From contig NZ_WODA01000025.1 in NCBI RefSeq assembly GCF_009729855.1, positions 789,519 to 853,518 on the forward strand: 64,000 bases of DNA. The letters run 5' to 3'. A model generated the notes under the pieces. That model saw only the letters and a program-made list of their open reading frames with translations, was not told where the DNA came from and searched no databases. This stretch comes from Agromyces luteolus (GTDB taxonomy: Bacteria > Actinomycetota > Actinomycetes > Actinomycetales > Microbacteriaceae). The position numbers and the translations under genes were made by a program. Positions 18,626 through 27,196 of the stretch are shown here, in pieces; position 1 is the stretch's first letter; every line of letters starts with the position of its first letter.

Positions 18626-18785
18626 CTTCACCCCCGATCTCGCCAACGGAGCGACGGGTGGATGCCGCATCCCGCGGCGAACACCCGGATTCTACACCCG
18701 GGCGGTTTCCGGCCGCGGTGACGATGCGCCGCCGCGAGCGCCGAGTGATTGCGGGTGCGGGGCGGGCCGAAATACACTCACGCGC

Positions 18786-19346
18786 GTGGAGGGGGACGCC
18801 GTCGCGCACGAGGACCCGACCGACGGGCGTCGGGCCGAGCCACGCGCCCGACCGCGTCGGTGGGAGCGTCACGTCGTCGTGGACGCGACCGTGCACCACC
18901 CGGTCGAGGCCGTGTTCCCGTACCTGGCCGACCCGATGCGCTGGCACGAGTTCGCGCCGGCGGTCGCGTTCCGCCGGCAGCTCGACGACGGTCCGATCCG
19001 GGTCGGCACGCGGTGGATGTCCACGGATCGCATCGGCCCGTTCCGGGCGCACTTCATCGACACGCTCGACGTCCTCGAGGAGGGCCGGCGCGTGGTCTGG
19101 CTGTCATCGGCGCCCTGGAACGCGCGCGTCGAGTACGCGTGCACGGCGTCGGGGGCGGTGACGCGGATCAGGGCGGACTACCGGGGCGACCTCGGCGGCT
19201 CGCTGCGCTGGCAGGCCGGATGGCTCCCGCGGTGGGCGACGCACTGGATCCTCGCGGGCGACTTCCGCCGCCTCGATCGCGTGCTGGACCGGCGGGCGCG
19301 CGCCGCGCGGCGGTGGGAGGAGCGGCACGGCACCGCGTCGACGTGA
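18786..19346 (+). CDS. SRPBCC (START-like) family protein
   Basis: A 186-aa protein with the polyketide cyclase/SRPBCC fold pattern. VVVDATVHHPVEAVFPYLAD is the usual first strand-helix, DPMRWHEFAPAV follows, and the GTRWMSTDRIGP / WNARVEYACT strands match the barrel. The C-terminal helix is Arg-rich. The ligand is unknown. TACACT lies 7 nt before the GTG start, giving a leaderless candidate. It is followed 32 nt later by the GntR regulator gene in the same direction. Confidence 0.7.
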   Translation: MEGDAVAHEDPTDGRRAEPRARPRRWERHVVVDATVHHPVEAVFPYLADPMRWHEFAPAVAFRRQLDDGPIRVGTRWMSTDRIGPFRAHFIDTLDVLEEGRRVVWLSSAPWNARVEYACTASGAVTRIRADYRGDLGGSLRWQAGWLPRWATHWILAGDFRRLDRVLDRRARAARRWEERHGTAST

Positions 19347-19378
19347 TCCCCCTCGGACGCCGCCGTTATGCTCGCGGC

Positions 19379-20098
19379 ATGGGTTCCCGACTGCACGACC
19401 TGGCCGTCGAGCACCTCGGCTCGCGGATCGTGTCGGGCGAGCTCGAGCCGGGAACGGTCCTGCGCACCGAGGTGCTCGAGGCCGACCTGCGGGTGTCGCG
19501 GTCCGTCGTGCGCGAAGCCGTGCGCGTCGCGCAGTCGCTGGGCCTCGTCGAGTCGGTGCGTCGCGTCGGGATCCGGGTGCTGCCGATGGCGTCGTGGAAC
19601 CTGTTCGATCCGTCGGTGATTCGGTGGCGACTCGAGTCGGAGCGGAAGGGCGCGCAACTGCGCTCGCTCACCGAACTGCGCACGGCCGTGGAGCCGGTCG
19701 CGGCCGAGCTCGCGGCGCGCTTCGCACCGCCGGAGCAGGGAGCGGAGCTCATGGGCATCGCGGCGGCCATGCGCGCGGCGGGGAGGGCCGGCGACGCCGA
19801 CGCCTTCCTCGATCACGACATCGAGTTCCACCGGGCCGTGCTCCGCGCGTCGGGCAACGAGATGTTCGCCGCACTCGGCGACGCGGTCGGCGAGGTGCTG
19901 CACGGGCGCACGTCGAGCGGGCTGATGCCGGCGCATCCGAGCGAGGAGGCGATGCAGTGGCACGTGGACGTCGCCGATGCCGTCCTCGCCGGCCGGGCGG
20001 ATGCCGCGCGCGAGGCCATGCTCCGGGTGCTGGGCCGGACGGCCGACGACGTCGAGCGCACCTGGCGCGACATCCCGAGGGCGCTGCCCGCGACCTGA
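19379..20098 (+). CDS. GntR-family regulator, FadR/FCD subfamily
   Basis: A 239-aa transcription factor. A winged-helix domain (SRIVSGELEPGTVLRTEVLE, then RVSRSVVREAVRVAQSLGLV) precedes a helical FCD effector domain. The metal/ligand residues of the FCD domain are visible in FLDHDIEFHRAVLRASGNEMF and in AMQWHVDVADAV. Position directly upstream of gnd suggests it controls gluconate or 6-phosphogluconate use, as FadR-type GntR regulators do elsewhere; that is inference from context. TATGCT lies exactly 6 nt before the ATG, so the mRNA is probably leaderless. Confidence 0.88.
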   Translation: MGSRLHDLAVEHLGSRIVSGELEPGTVLRTEVLEADLRVSRSVVREAVRVAQSLGLVESVRRVGIRVLPMASWNLFDPSVIRWRLESERKGAQLRSLTELRTAVEPVAAELAARFAPPEQGAELMGIAAAMRAAGRAGDADAFLDHDIEFHRAVLRASGNEMFAALGDAVGEVLHGRTSSGLMPAHPSEEAMQWHVDVADAVLAGRADAAREAMLRVLGRTADDVERTWRDIPRALPAT

Positions 20099-20154
20099 GG
20101 CCTCGACGCCGAGGGCGATTCGTCCGCGCGCAGCGTCACGCAGCGCCATCCGTT

Positions 20155-20190
20155 TTAAATCATACGTATTCGATGCGATACTGATTGACG
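20155..20190 (+). promoter_or_regulatory. AT-rich promoter/operator region of gnd
   Basis: An AT-rich island in a GC-rich context, between the GntR gene and gnd. It contains the perfect 8-bp palindrome ATACGTAT (20162-20169) and a possible GATACT -10 box. It is a good candidate binding site for the adjacent GntR regulator. Confidence 0.45.
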
Positions 20191-20260
20191 TCTGATTCTT
20201 GAGCGGTGCCGCCCTGCTAGCGTGGTGCCGGAAACCCCCACCTTCGCAGGAGCCACGAGC

Positions 20261-21730
20261 ATGCCCGAGAGCACCACCACCGCCAGCGCGAACATCGGAG
20301 TCGTCGGCCTCGCCGTCATGGGCTCCAACCTGGCCCGCAACCTCGCCAGCCGCGAGGGCAACACCGTCGCGGTCTTCAACCGCTCCCCCGAGCGCACGCA
20401 CACCCTCACCGGCGAGCACCCCGAGGCCGGCTTCGTCGCCTCGGAGAGCTACGACGACTTCGTGGCCTCGCTCGCGAAGCCCCGCACGGCGATCATCATG
20501 GTCCAGGCGGGACGGGGCACCGACGCCGTCATCTCCGAGCTCGTCTCGCGCTTCGAGCCGGGCGACATCATCGTCGACGGCGGCAACGCGAACTTCCACG
20601 ACACCATCCGCCGCGAGGCCGAGATCAAGCCGACCGGCATCCACTTCGTCGGCGCCGGCATCTCGGGCGGCGAGGAGGGCGCGCTGCACGGCCCGTCGAT
20701 CATGCCCGGCGGCTCGGCCGAGTCCTACGAGACGCTCGGCCCGATCCTCGCCTCGATCGCCGCGGTCGCCGAGGGCGAGCCGTGCGTGACCCACATCGGC
20801 ACCGACGGCGCCGGTCACTTCGTCAAGATGGTGCACAACGGCATCGAGTACGCCGACATGCAGCTCATCGCCGAGGCGTACGACCTCATCCGCCGCGGCA
20901 CGGGCAAGACCCCCGCCGAGATCGCCGACGTCTTCGCCGAGTGGAACACGGGCGAACTCGAGAGCTACCTCATCGAGATCACGGCCGAGGTGCTCCGCCA
21001 GACGGATGCCGCGACCGGGCAGCCGCTCGTCGACGTCATCCTCGACGAGGCCGGCGCCAAGGGCACGGGCGCCTGGACCGTGCAGAACGCGCTCGACCTG
21101 GGCGTGCCGGTCTCCGGGATCGCCGAGGCCGTCTTCGCCCGGTCCCTCAGCTCCAAGCGCGCGCAGCGCGAGGCCGCGGTCGACCTCCCCGGTCCCGACG
21201 AGGCCTGGTCGGTCGCGCCGGAGGACGCCGACGCGTTCATCGAGGACGTGCGCAAGGCGCTCTACGCGTCGAAGATCATCGCCTACTCGCAGGGCTTCGA
21301 CGAGATCATCGCCGGCGCCGAGCAGTACGGCTGGAACGTGCACAAGGGCGAGGTCGCGAAGATCTGGCGCGCGGGCTGCATCATCCGGGCCCGCTTCCTG
21401 AACCGCATCGCCGACGCCTACGCCGACGACCCGACGCTCGTCGCGCTCGCGGTCGCGCCGTACTTCCGCGATGCGATCGCGAGCGGGCAGTCGTCGTGGC
21501 GTCGCGTCGTCGCGACCGCCGCGCAGGCCGGCATCCCGACGCCCGCATTCTCGTCGTCGCTCGCCTACTACGACGGCCTGCGCGCCGACCGGCTCCCCGC
21601 CGCACTCGTGCAGGGCCAGCGCGACTTCTTCGGCGCGCACACCTACAAGCGCGTCGACCGGCCGGGCGTGTTCCACACGCTGTGGTCGGGCGACCGCAGC
21701 GAGATCGAGACCACGCCCTCCTCGCACTGA
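20261..21730 (+). CDS. gnd: 6-phosphogluconate dehydrogenase, decarboxylating
   Basis: A 489-aa NADP-dependent enzyme of the oxidative pentose phosphate pathway; it turns 6-phosphogluconate into ribulose 5-phosphate and CO2. Visible are the Rossmann segment GVVGLAVMGSNLARNLA, the coenzyme loop NRSPERT, the substrate region GAGISGGEEGALHGPSIMPGG (split as GAGISGGEEGA and HGPSIMPGG), catalytic Lys in HFVKMVHNGIEYADMQ, and the C-terminal ANFFGAH-like element RDFFGAHTYKR. The ATG at 20261 has GCAGGAG 8 nt upstream. The length matches the dimeric long form. Confidence 0.97.
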   Translation: MPESTTTASANIGVVGLAVMGSNLARNLASREGNTVAVFNRSPERTHTLTGEHPEAGFVASESYDDFVASLAKPRTAIIMVQAGRGTDAVISELVSRFEPGDIIVDGGNANFHDTIRREAEIKPTGIHFVGAGISGGEEGALHGPSIMPGGSAESYETLGPILASIAAVAEGEPCVTHIGTDGAGHFVKMVHNGIEYADMQLIAEAYDLIRRGTGKTPAEIADVFAEWNTGELESYLIEITAEVLRQTDAATGQPLVDVILDEAGAKGTGAWTVQNALDLGVPVSGIAEAVFARSLSSKRAQREAAVDLPGPDEAWSVAPEDADAFIEDVRKALYASKIIAYSQGFDEIIAGAEQYGWNVHKGEVAKIWRAGCIIRARFLNRIADAYADDPTLVALAVAPYFRDAIASGQSSWRRVVATAAQAGIPTPAFSSSLAYYDGLRADRLPAALVQGQRDFFGAHTYKRVDRPGVFHTLWSGDRSEIETTPSSH

Positions 21731-21772
21731 CGGATACTGGACGGACGGATCCCACGCGAGGAAGGAGGCCCG

Positions 21773-22129
21773 GTGCGCGAACCATCGTGGCGCCGTGACG
21801 GCGACGACCCGGACTACCGGTTCACGCTCGCCAACGAACGCACCTTCCTCGCGTGGATCCGCACCGCGCTCGCGCTGCTCGCGGGAGCGGTCCTCCTCGA
21901 TCAGTTCGCCACCGCCCTCGAGCCGCGCGTGGCGGTGCTGGTCCTCGCCGTCGTGCTGGCGATCGCCGCCGCCGTCCTGAGCGTCGGCGCCTACACGCGC
22001 TGGCGCGCCAACGAGATCGCGATGCGCCGGAACGGTCCGCTCCCGTTCAGCTGGGTGCTCCCGCTGATCTCCGCGATCGGCCTGCTCGCGGCGGCCGTGC
22101 TCGCGACCCTGTTCGTGGTGACGTCATGA
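21773..22129 (+). CDS. YidH-family DUF202 membrane protein
   Basis: A 118-aa inner-membrane protein with three helices (about residues 28-45, 50-70, 92-115). DUF202 is recognised by RFTLANERTFLAWIRTALALLA near the N-terminus. Function is unknown. The GTG start is preceded by a strong GAAGGAGG. The stop overlaps the next DUF202 gene (ATGA), so the two are coupled and may form a heteromeric membrane unit. Confidence 0.85.
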   Translation: MREPSWRRDGDDPDYRFTLANERTFLAWIRTALALLAGAVLLDQFATALEPRVAVLVLAVVLAIAAAVLSVGAYTRWRANEIAMRRNGPLPFSWVLPLISAIGLLAAAVLATLFVVTS

Positions 22130-22455
22130 CCGATGCCGTCGTACGCGATCCGGGCCTCCAGCCCGAGCGGACCGCGCTCGCCTGGACGCGCACCTCGTTC
22201 GCCGTCGCCCTGAACGCGCTCCTCGTCCTCCGCGAAGGACTGATCAGCGACAAGACCTGGCTGGTGGCCGCATCCGTCGTCCTCCTCGCCGGCGCCGCCG
22301 CCATCCTCGCCGTCGGCTGGCATCGCCGTCGAGCGCTCGCCGCAGCGGCCACGCCGCTGCCGCTTCCGCTCCCGATGGCCTGGACCGTCCTCGGCGCCAC
22401 GCTGCTCGCCTGTGCGGCGGCGACCTGGTCGATGCTCGCGAGTTCGCCATGGTGA
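22126..22455 (+). CDS. Second DUF202 membrane protein
   Basis: A 109-aa protein coupled to the upstream DUF202 gene by a 4-nt overlap. LQPERTALAWTRTSFAVAL is the DUF202 signature, followed by three membrane segments. Paired DUF202 genes of YidH and YidG type are common; no activity is established. Confidence 0.83.
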   Translation: MTDAVVRDPGLQPERTALAWTRTSFAVALNALLVLREGLISDKTWLVAASVVLLAGAAAILAVGWHRRRALAAAATPLPLPLPMAWTVLGATLLACAAATWSMLASSPW

Positions 22456-22814
22456 ACCACGAGCCCGCGAGCGGGTGGGAGGAGTCCGGCGAACTCGACG
22501 ACGGACCGGTCGTCGGCGCGCGCCGCAGGCGCGCCATCCGGATCGCGGTGGTGCTCGCGCTCGGCGCGATGGTGCTGCCGCTCGTGCTCTCGGCGTTCGG
22601 CGTCGCCCGCTCCGCGGCCGCGAACGCGTGCGCCGCGTACGTCGCCGACCTCAGCCGGCTCGACGACTCGCGCGTCGAGTTCGACCTCTTCGCGCGCGGC
22701 GGGCCGGGGTGGCTGTGCATCGCGGTCGCTCCGTCGGGATCGAGCACGGTGCTCGGCAACCTCGGACCGATGCCCGCGTTCCCGAGGCCCGCGGCGCCCG
22801 GCCGCGACGCCTAG
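22449..22814 (+). CDS. Hypothetical single-pass membrane protein
   Basis: A 121-aa protein overlapping the upstream DUF202 gene by 7 nt, so it belongs to the same operon. An acidic N-terminus is followed by RRRRAIRI and one membrane helix (about residues 32-52). The extracytoplasmic part has two cysteines (ANACAAY and GWLCIAV) that could pair. I do not recognise the family. Its stop overlaps the convergent acyl-CoA ligase stop. Confidence 0.65.
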   Translation: MVNHEPASGWEESGELDDGPVVGARRRRAIRIAVVLALGAMVLPLVLSAFGVARSAAANACAAYVADLSRLDDSRVEFDLFARGGPGWLCIAVAPSGSSTVLGNLGPMPAFPRPAAPGRDA

Positions 22815-24562
22815 TCGGGCGTTCCCGAGCCGCCCTCCGCCGTACCCGGCGCCGGCTGCGCCGACGCGGCCTGCAGCTGCTCGCGCACCTGGCGGCGGAT
22901 CACCTTGCCGATCAGCGAGCGCGGGAGGTCGTCGACGGCGACGACGCGACGCGGCACCTTGTAGGGCGTCAGCCGGTCGCGCACCGCGGTGCGGATCCCG
23001 TCGGCGTCGAGCGTCGCGCCCTGGCGCAGCACGACCGCGGCGACGACCTCCTCGCCCGAGCGCTCGTCGGGCATCCCCACGACCGCGCAGTCCGCCACGT
23101 CCGGGTGCTGGCGGATCGCATCCTCCACCTCGCTCGGCGCGACGTTGAACCCGCCCGTGATGATGAGCTCCTTGATGCGGTCGACGATGCGGACGAAGCC
23201 GTCGTCGTCGATGGTGACGATGTCGCCGGTGCGGAACCACGGCGCGCCGCCGTCGGGATCGTCGACGAAGACCGCCGCGGTCTCCTCGGGCTTGTGCCAG
23301 TACCCGCCGAACACCTGCGGCCCGCGCACGACGAGTTCGCCGCGCTCCCCTGCGGGCACGTCGTTCATCGGCGAGTCGGGATCGACGACCCGGCACTCAG
23401 TGTCGGGGAGCGGCAGGCCGACGGTCCCCGCCTTGCGGGTCGGCGCGACCGGGTTCGCCATGAGCACGGGCGAGCACTCCGACAGCCCGTAGCCCTCGAC
23501 GAGGTACCCGCCGGTCTTCTCCTCCCACGGCTCGACGACGGATGCCGACAGCGGCATGGCTCCCGAGATCGCGATGCTGATGCCCTCGAGCGAGACGCCC
23601 TGCTCGGCGGCCGCCGCGGTCAGTCGCTCGTAGATCGGCGGCACGGCCGGCAGGAACGTGGGCGGATGCTTCTTCACGACCTTCAGCACGAGGTCGGGAT
23701 CGAACCGGGGGAACAGCACGAGCCGCGAGCCCATGCTCATCGCGAACGTGAGGCAGAGCGTCAGCCCGTAGGCGTGGAACATCGGCAGCACCGCGTAGAC
23801 GACCGACGTGCCGCGCTCGATGTCGGGCACCCAGGCGCGCGCCTGCGCGGCGTTCGCGAGCAGGTTGGCGTGCGTGAGCGTGGCGCCCTTCGGGCTGCCG
23901 GTCGTGCCGCTCGTGTACTGGATGAGCGCCACGTCGCCGACGCGCGGCGCGTGGATGTGGGGTGCGATGCGGTCGGATGCCACGAGCTCCCGCCACGACA
24001 CGGTGCCCTGCACGCTCGTGGTGAGCGCGGCCCGCGCCTCGCGGGCCTTCGCGATCGGCAGCCGCAGCGCGGCGCGGGTGGTGAACGGCATCGCCCGGGT
24101 GAGGTCGACCGACACGACGTGGCGCATCGCGAGGTCGTCGGGGAAGTCCTGGATGGTCGCGACGACCTTGTCCCACGCGATCACGACGCGGGCGCCGTGG
24201 TCCTCGAACTGGTGGCGGAGTTCGCGCGGCGTGTACAGCGGGTTGTGCTCCACGACGATCGCGCCGAGCCGGAGCACGGCGTAGAACGCGACGATGTGCT
24301 GCGGGCAGTTCGGCAGCACGATGGCGACCGGGTCGCCCGCCTGCACGCCGAGCCGCCGCAGGCCCTCCGCCGCGCGATCGATCTGCTCGCCGAGCTCGGC
24401 GTACGTCGTCGTGCGGCCGAAGAACTCCAACGCCGGACGATCCGGGTACTGCTCGACCGTGTGGTGGATCAGGTCGATGAGCGACCCCTCGGGGGCGGGG
24501 AGCGAGTGCGGGACGCCCGGGGCGTAGCTCGCGAGCCAGGGCCTGGCCGCGGCATCCGTCAT
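22811..24562 (-). CDS. Long-chain fatty-acid-CoA ligase (AMP-binding)
   Basis: A 583-aa acyl-adenylate-forming enzyme that activates fatty acids to acyl-CoA. The P-loop is IQYTSGTTGSPKGATLTHAN (about residue 215). Other landmarks are the adenine-binding VEGYGLSECSPVL, the hinge-region Asp/Arg in WFRTGDIVTIDDDGFVRIVD, and the C-terminal catalytic lysine in LPRSLIGKVIRRQVRE. No membrane segments are predicted. Its ATG overlaps the prs stop by 1 nt (TGATG), which suggests coupling to the prs-glmU transcription unit, an unusual partner for an acyl-CoA ligase. Confidence 0.92.
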   Translation of the reverse strand: MTDAAARPWLASYAPGVPHSLPAPEGSLIDLIHHTVEQYPDRPALEFFGRTTTYAELGEQIDRAAEGLRRLGVQAGDPVAIVLPNCPQHIVAFYAVLRLGAIVVEHNPLYTPRELRHQFEDHGARVVIAWDKVVATIQDFPDDLAMRHVVSVDLTRAMPFTTRAALRLPIAKAREARAALTTSVQGTVSWRELVASDRIAPHIHAPRVGDVALIQYTSGTTGSPKGATLTHANLLANAAQARAWVPDIERGTSVVYAVLPMFHAYGLTLCLTFAMSMGSRLVLFPRFDPDLVLKVVKKHPPTFLPAVPPIYERLTAAAAEQGVSLEGISIAISGAMPLSASVVEPWEEKTGGYLVEGYGLSECSPVLMANPVAPTRKAGTVGLPLPDTECRVVDPDSPMNDVPAGERGELVVRGPQVFGGYWHKPEETAAVFVDDPDGGAPWFRTGDIVTIDDDGFVRIVDRIKELIITGGFNVAPSEVEDAIRQHPDVADCAVVGMPDERSGEEVVAAVVLRQGATLDADGIRTAVRDRLTPYKVPRRVVAVDDLPRSLIGKVIRRQVREQLQAASAQPAPGTAEGGSGTPD

Positions 24563-25539
24563 CAGGCGGCCCCGTCGAACATGCTCGTGACGGAGCCGTC
24601 CTCGAAGACCTCGTGGATAGCGCGGGCCAGCAGCGGCGCGATCGGGAGCACCGTGAGGCGGTCCCAGCGCTTCTCCTCGGGCAGCGGCAGGGTGTCGGTG
24701 ACGACGACGCGGTCGATGAAGTCGGACTGCAGGATCTCGGTCGCCGGGTTGGAGAACACCGCGTGGGTGGCCGCGACCACGACTCCGGTCGCGCCGTTCG
24801 CCTTCAGCGCCTCGGCGGCCTTCACGATCGTGCGGCCGGTGTCGATGAGGTCGTCGACCAGCAGGCACACCCGGCCGTCGACCTCGCCCACGATCTCGTG
24901 CACCGAGACCTGGTTCGGCACGAGCGGGTCGCGACGCTTGTGGATGATCGCGAGCGGCACGCCGAGCTTGTCGGACCAGATGTCGGCGACGCGCACGCGG
25001 CCCATGTCGGGCGAGACGACCGTCAGGGTCTCGGGGTCGAGCGAGTTCTTGAACTCCTCGAGCAGCACGGGCATGGCGAAGAGGTGGTCGACGGGCCCGT
25101 CGAAGAAGCCCTGGATCTGCGCGGCGTGCAGGTCGATGGACATGATCCGGTCGGCGCCCGCCGCCTTGTAGAGGTCGGCGACGAGGCGCGCCGAGATGGG
25201 CTCGCGGCCGCGGCCCTTCTTGTCCTGGCGGGCGTAGGGGTAGAACGGCGAGACGACGGTGATGCGCTTCGCCGACGCGCGCTTCAGCGCGTCGACCATG
25301 ATGAGCTGCTCCATGAGCCACTCGTTGATCGGCGCCGCGTGCGACTGGATGACGAACGCGTCGGACCCGCGCACGCTCTCGTCGTACCGGGCGTAGAGCT
25401 CGCCGTTGGCGAAGGTGCGGGCATCGGTCGGGACCAGCTCGCTGCCGAGTTCGGCGGCGATCTGCTTCGCGAGCGCCGGATGCGCACGCCCCGACACGAG
25501 GACCAGGCGCTTGGATCCGGTGGTCTCGATTCCCGACAT
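24562..25539 (-). CDS. prs: Ribose-phosphate pyrophosphokinase
   Basis: A 325-aa enzyme making PRPP from ribose 5-phosphate and ATP, for purine, pyrimidine, His, Trp and NAD synthesis. Visible are SGRAHPALAKQIAAELG, DESVRGSDAFVIQSHAAPIN (regulatory flexible loop region), IMSIDLHAAQIQGFFDGPVD, and the PRPP-binding LLVDDLIDTGRTIVKAA. The ATG at 25539 has GGAAGGA 8 nt upstream. It follows glmU by 33 nt, the usual actinobacterial glmU-prs order. Confidence 0.97.
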   Translation of the reverse strand: MSGIETTGSKRLVLVSGRAHPALAKQIAAELGSELVPTDARTFANGELYARYDESVRGSDAFVIQSHAAPINEWLMEQLIMVDALKRASAKRITVVSPFYPYARQDKKGRGREPISARLVADLYKAAGADRIMSIDLHAAQIQGFFDGPVDHLFAMPVLLEEFKNSLDPETLTVVSPDMGRVRVADIWSDKLGVPLAIIHKRRDPLVPNQVSVHEIVGEVDGRVCLLVDDLIDTGRTIVKAAEALKANGATGVVVAATHAVFSNPATEILQSDFIDRVVVTDTLPLPEEKRWDRLTVLPIAPLLARAIHEVFEDGSVTSMFDGAA

Positions 25540-25572
25540 GCTCACAGTCCTTCCCACCGGCGTTGCCGGGTG

Positions 25573-27039
25573 CTATTCGGCTTCACGTCCATCGCCGTCG
25601 GCCTCGCCCGCCTCGTGCGCCGCCTGCGCGGCCTCGGCCGCCTGCGCGGCCGCGGTTCCGGCACGGTGCTGCTGGACCCATCCGTCGATGTTGCGTTGCG
25701 GGGCGACGTTCACGCCGAGCGCACCGGCCGGCACGTCCTTCCGGACGACCGTGCCTGCCCCCGTGTACGCCCCGTCCCCAATCGTAACGGGCGCGACGAA
25801 GACGCCGTGCGAGCCGGTTCGCACGTGCGAGCCGATCGTGGTGCGGTGCTTGGCCACGCCGTCGTAGTTGGCGGTGATCGATCCGGCGCCGACGTTCGAG
25901 CCCTCGCCGATCTCGGTGTCGCCGATGTACGAGAGGTGCGGCACCTTGCTGCCCGCGCCGATGCGCGCGTTCTTCGTCTCGACGAAGGTGCCGATCTTGC
26001 CGTCGGCGTCGAGCACGGTGCCCGGGCGGAGGTACGCGAACGGGCCGACCGTCGCACCGGCGCCGATCACCGCCAGCGTGGCATCCGTTCGCTTCACCTC
26101 GGCCCGCTCGCCGACCTCGCAGTCGACGAGCGTGGTGTCGGGACCGACGATCGCGCCCGACGCGATCGCGGTCGCGCCCTTGAGCTGCGTGCCCGGGCGG
26201 ACGGTGACGTCGGGTTCGATGCGCACGGCGAGGTCGATCCAGGTCGTCGCCGGGTCCTCGACGGTCACGCCGTTCAGCTGCCAGCCCCGGACGATGAGCG
26301 CGTTCAGCCGGGCCGCGGTCTCGGAGAGCTGCGCGCGGTCGTTCACGCCCGCGACGAGCCACGACTCGGAGACCGGCCGCGCCTTCACCTCGGAGCCCGC
26401 GCCACGCAGCAGGGCGATGATGTCGGTGAGGTACTTCTCGCCCTGCGCGTTGTCGGTCGTGAGGTTCGCGAGCTGGTCGCGCAGCGCGGCCGCCCCGAAC
26501 GCGTAGACGCCGGCGTTGACCTCGTCGATGGCGAGCTCGTCGTCGGTCGCGTCCTTCTGCTCGACGATGCGGTCGAAGGCGCCCTCGGCGCTGCGGACGA
26601 TGCGGCCGTACCCGCTGGGGTCGTCGTACCGTGCCGAGAGGACGGATGCCGCGAGCCCGTCGGCCCGGTGGCGCTCGAGCATCTCGGCGAGGGTCGAGGC
26701 GTTGAGGAGCGGCACGTCGCCGTTCAGGACCAGCACGTCGCCCGTGAAGTCGTCGGGGAGCGCCGCGATGGCCTGCTCCACCGCGCGTCCGGTCCCGGCG
26801 ACCTCGTCCTGGTCGACGATGACCGCCTCGGGCAGCTCGGCCTGGATCGCGCCGGCGACGAGGTCGCGTTCGTGGCGGACGACCGCCACCACGTACCTGG
26901 CGTCCAGGGCTCGCGCCGTGGCGAGCACGTGGGCGATGATCGGGGCGCCCGCGAGCGGGTGCAGGATCTTCGGGGTGGCCGACTTCATGCGGGTGCCCTG
27001 TCCCGCTGCGAGCACGATGATCGCGAGGTTCTCGTCCAT
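25573..27039 (-). CDS. glmU: Bifunctional GlmU: N-acetyltransferase and UDP-GlcNAc pyrophosphorylase
   Basis: A 488-aa enzyme catalysing the last two steps to UDP-GlcNAc for peptidoglycan. The N-terminal uridyltransferase domain has AIIVLAAGQGTRMKSATPK, VLNGDVPLL and a late EVNAGVYAF. From about residue 255 a left-handed beta-helix of hexapeptide repeats forms the acetyltransferase, with VGPFAYLRPGTVL and the conserved SYIGDTEIGEGSNVGAG. The C-terminus is Ala/Glu-rich and disordered. The ATG at 27039 sits 1 nt from the 3' end of tRNA-Gln, with no room for a separate ribosome binding site. Confidence 0.97.
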   Translation of the reverse strand: MDENLAIIVLAAGQGTRMKSATPKILHPLAGAPIIAHVLATARALDARYVVAVVRHERDLVAGAIQAELPEAVIVDQDEVAGTGRAVEQAIAALPDDFTGDVLVLNGDVPLLNASTLAEMLERHRADGLAASVLSARYDDPSGYGRIVRSAEGAFDRIVEQKDATDDELAIDEVNAGVYAFGAAALRDQLANLTTDNAQGEKYLTDIIALLRGAGSEVKARPVSESWLVAGVNDRAQLSETAARLNALIVRGWQLNGVTVEDPATTWIDLAVRIEPDVTVRPGTQLKGATAIASGAIVGPDTTLVDCEVGERAEVKRTDATLAVIGAGATVGPFAYLRPGTVLDADGKIGTFVETKNARIGAGSKVPHLSYIGDTEIGEGSNVGAGSITANYDGVAKHRTTIGSHVRTGSHGVFVAPVTIGDGAYTGAGTVVRKDVPAGALGVNVAPQRNIDGWVQQHRAGTAAAQAAEAAQAAHEAGEADGDGREAE

Positions 27040-27040
27040 G

Positions 27041-27112
27041 CTCCGCCACCAGGATTCGAACCTGGTCCTCACAGCTCCAAAGGCTGTCGTGCTGCCGTTA
27101 CACCATGGCGGA
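27041..27112 (-). tRNA. tRNA-Gln (anticodon TTG)
   Basis: A 72-nt cloverleaf read on the minus strand. The acceptor stem is TCCGCCA/TGGCGGA with discriminator G. The anticodon stem is ACAGC/GCTGT with the 7-nt loop CTTTGGA, giving anticodon TTG (reads CAA). The T-loop is GGTTCGAATCC. No CCA is encoded. It ends one base before the glmU ATG. Confidence 0.95.
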
Positions 27113-27196
27113 CCGCGCGCGGAGCCGCCCGCGGGCGGCCCTCGGGCGCGGTGTCAAGTCTGCCATGCGAGGTGCGTGCGGCGATGCGGAGGGCGC

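Noticed and set aside
27041..27072. An upstream glmU start at 27072 inside the tRNA gene
   Set aside because: The added residues would be encoded by the T-arm and acceptor stem of tRNA-Gln, and GlmU proteins normally begin close to the LAAGQGTRM motif.
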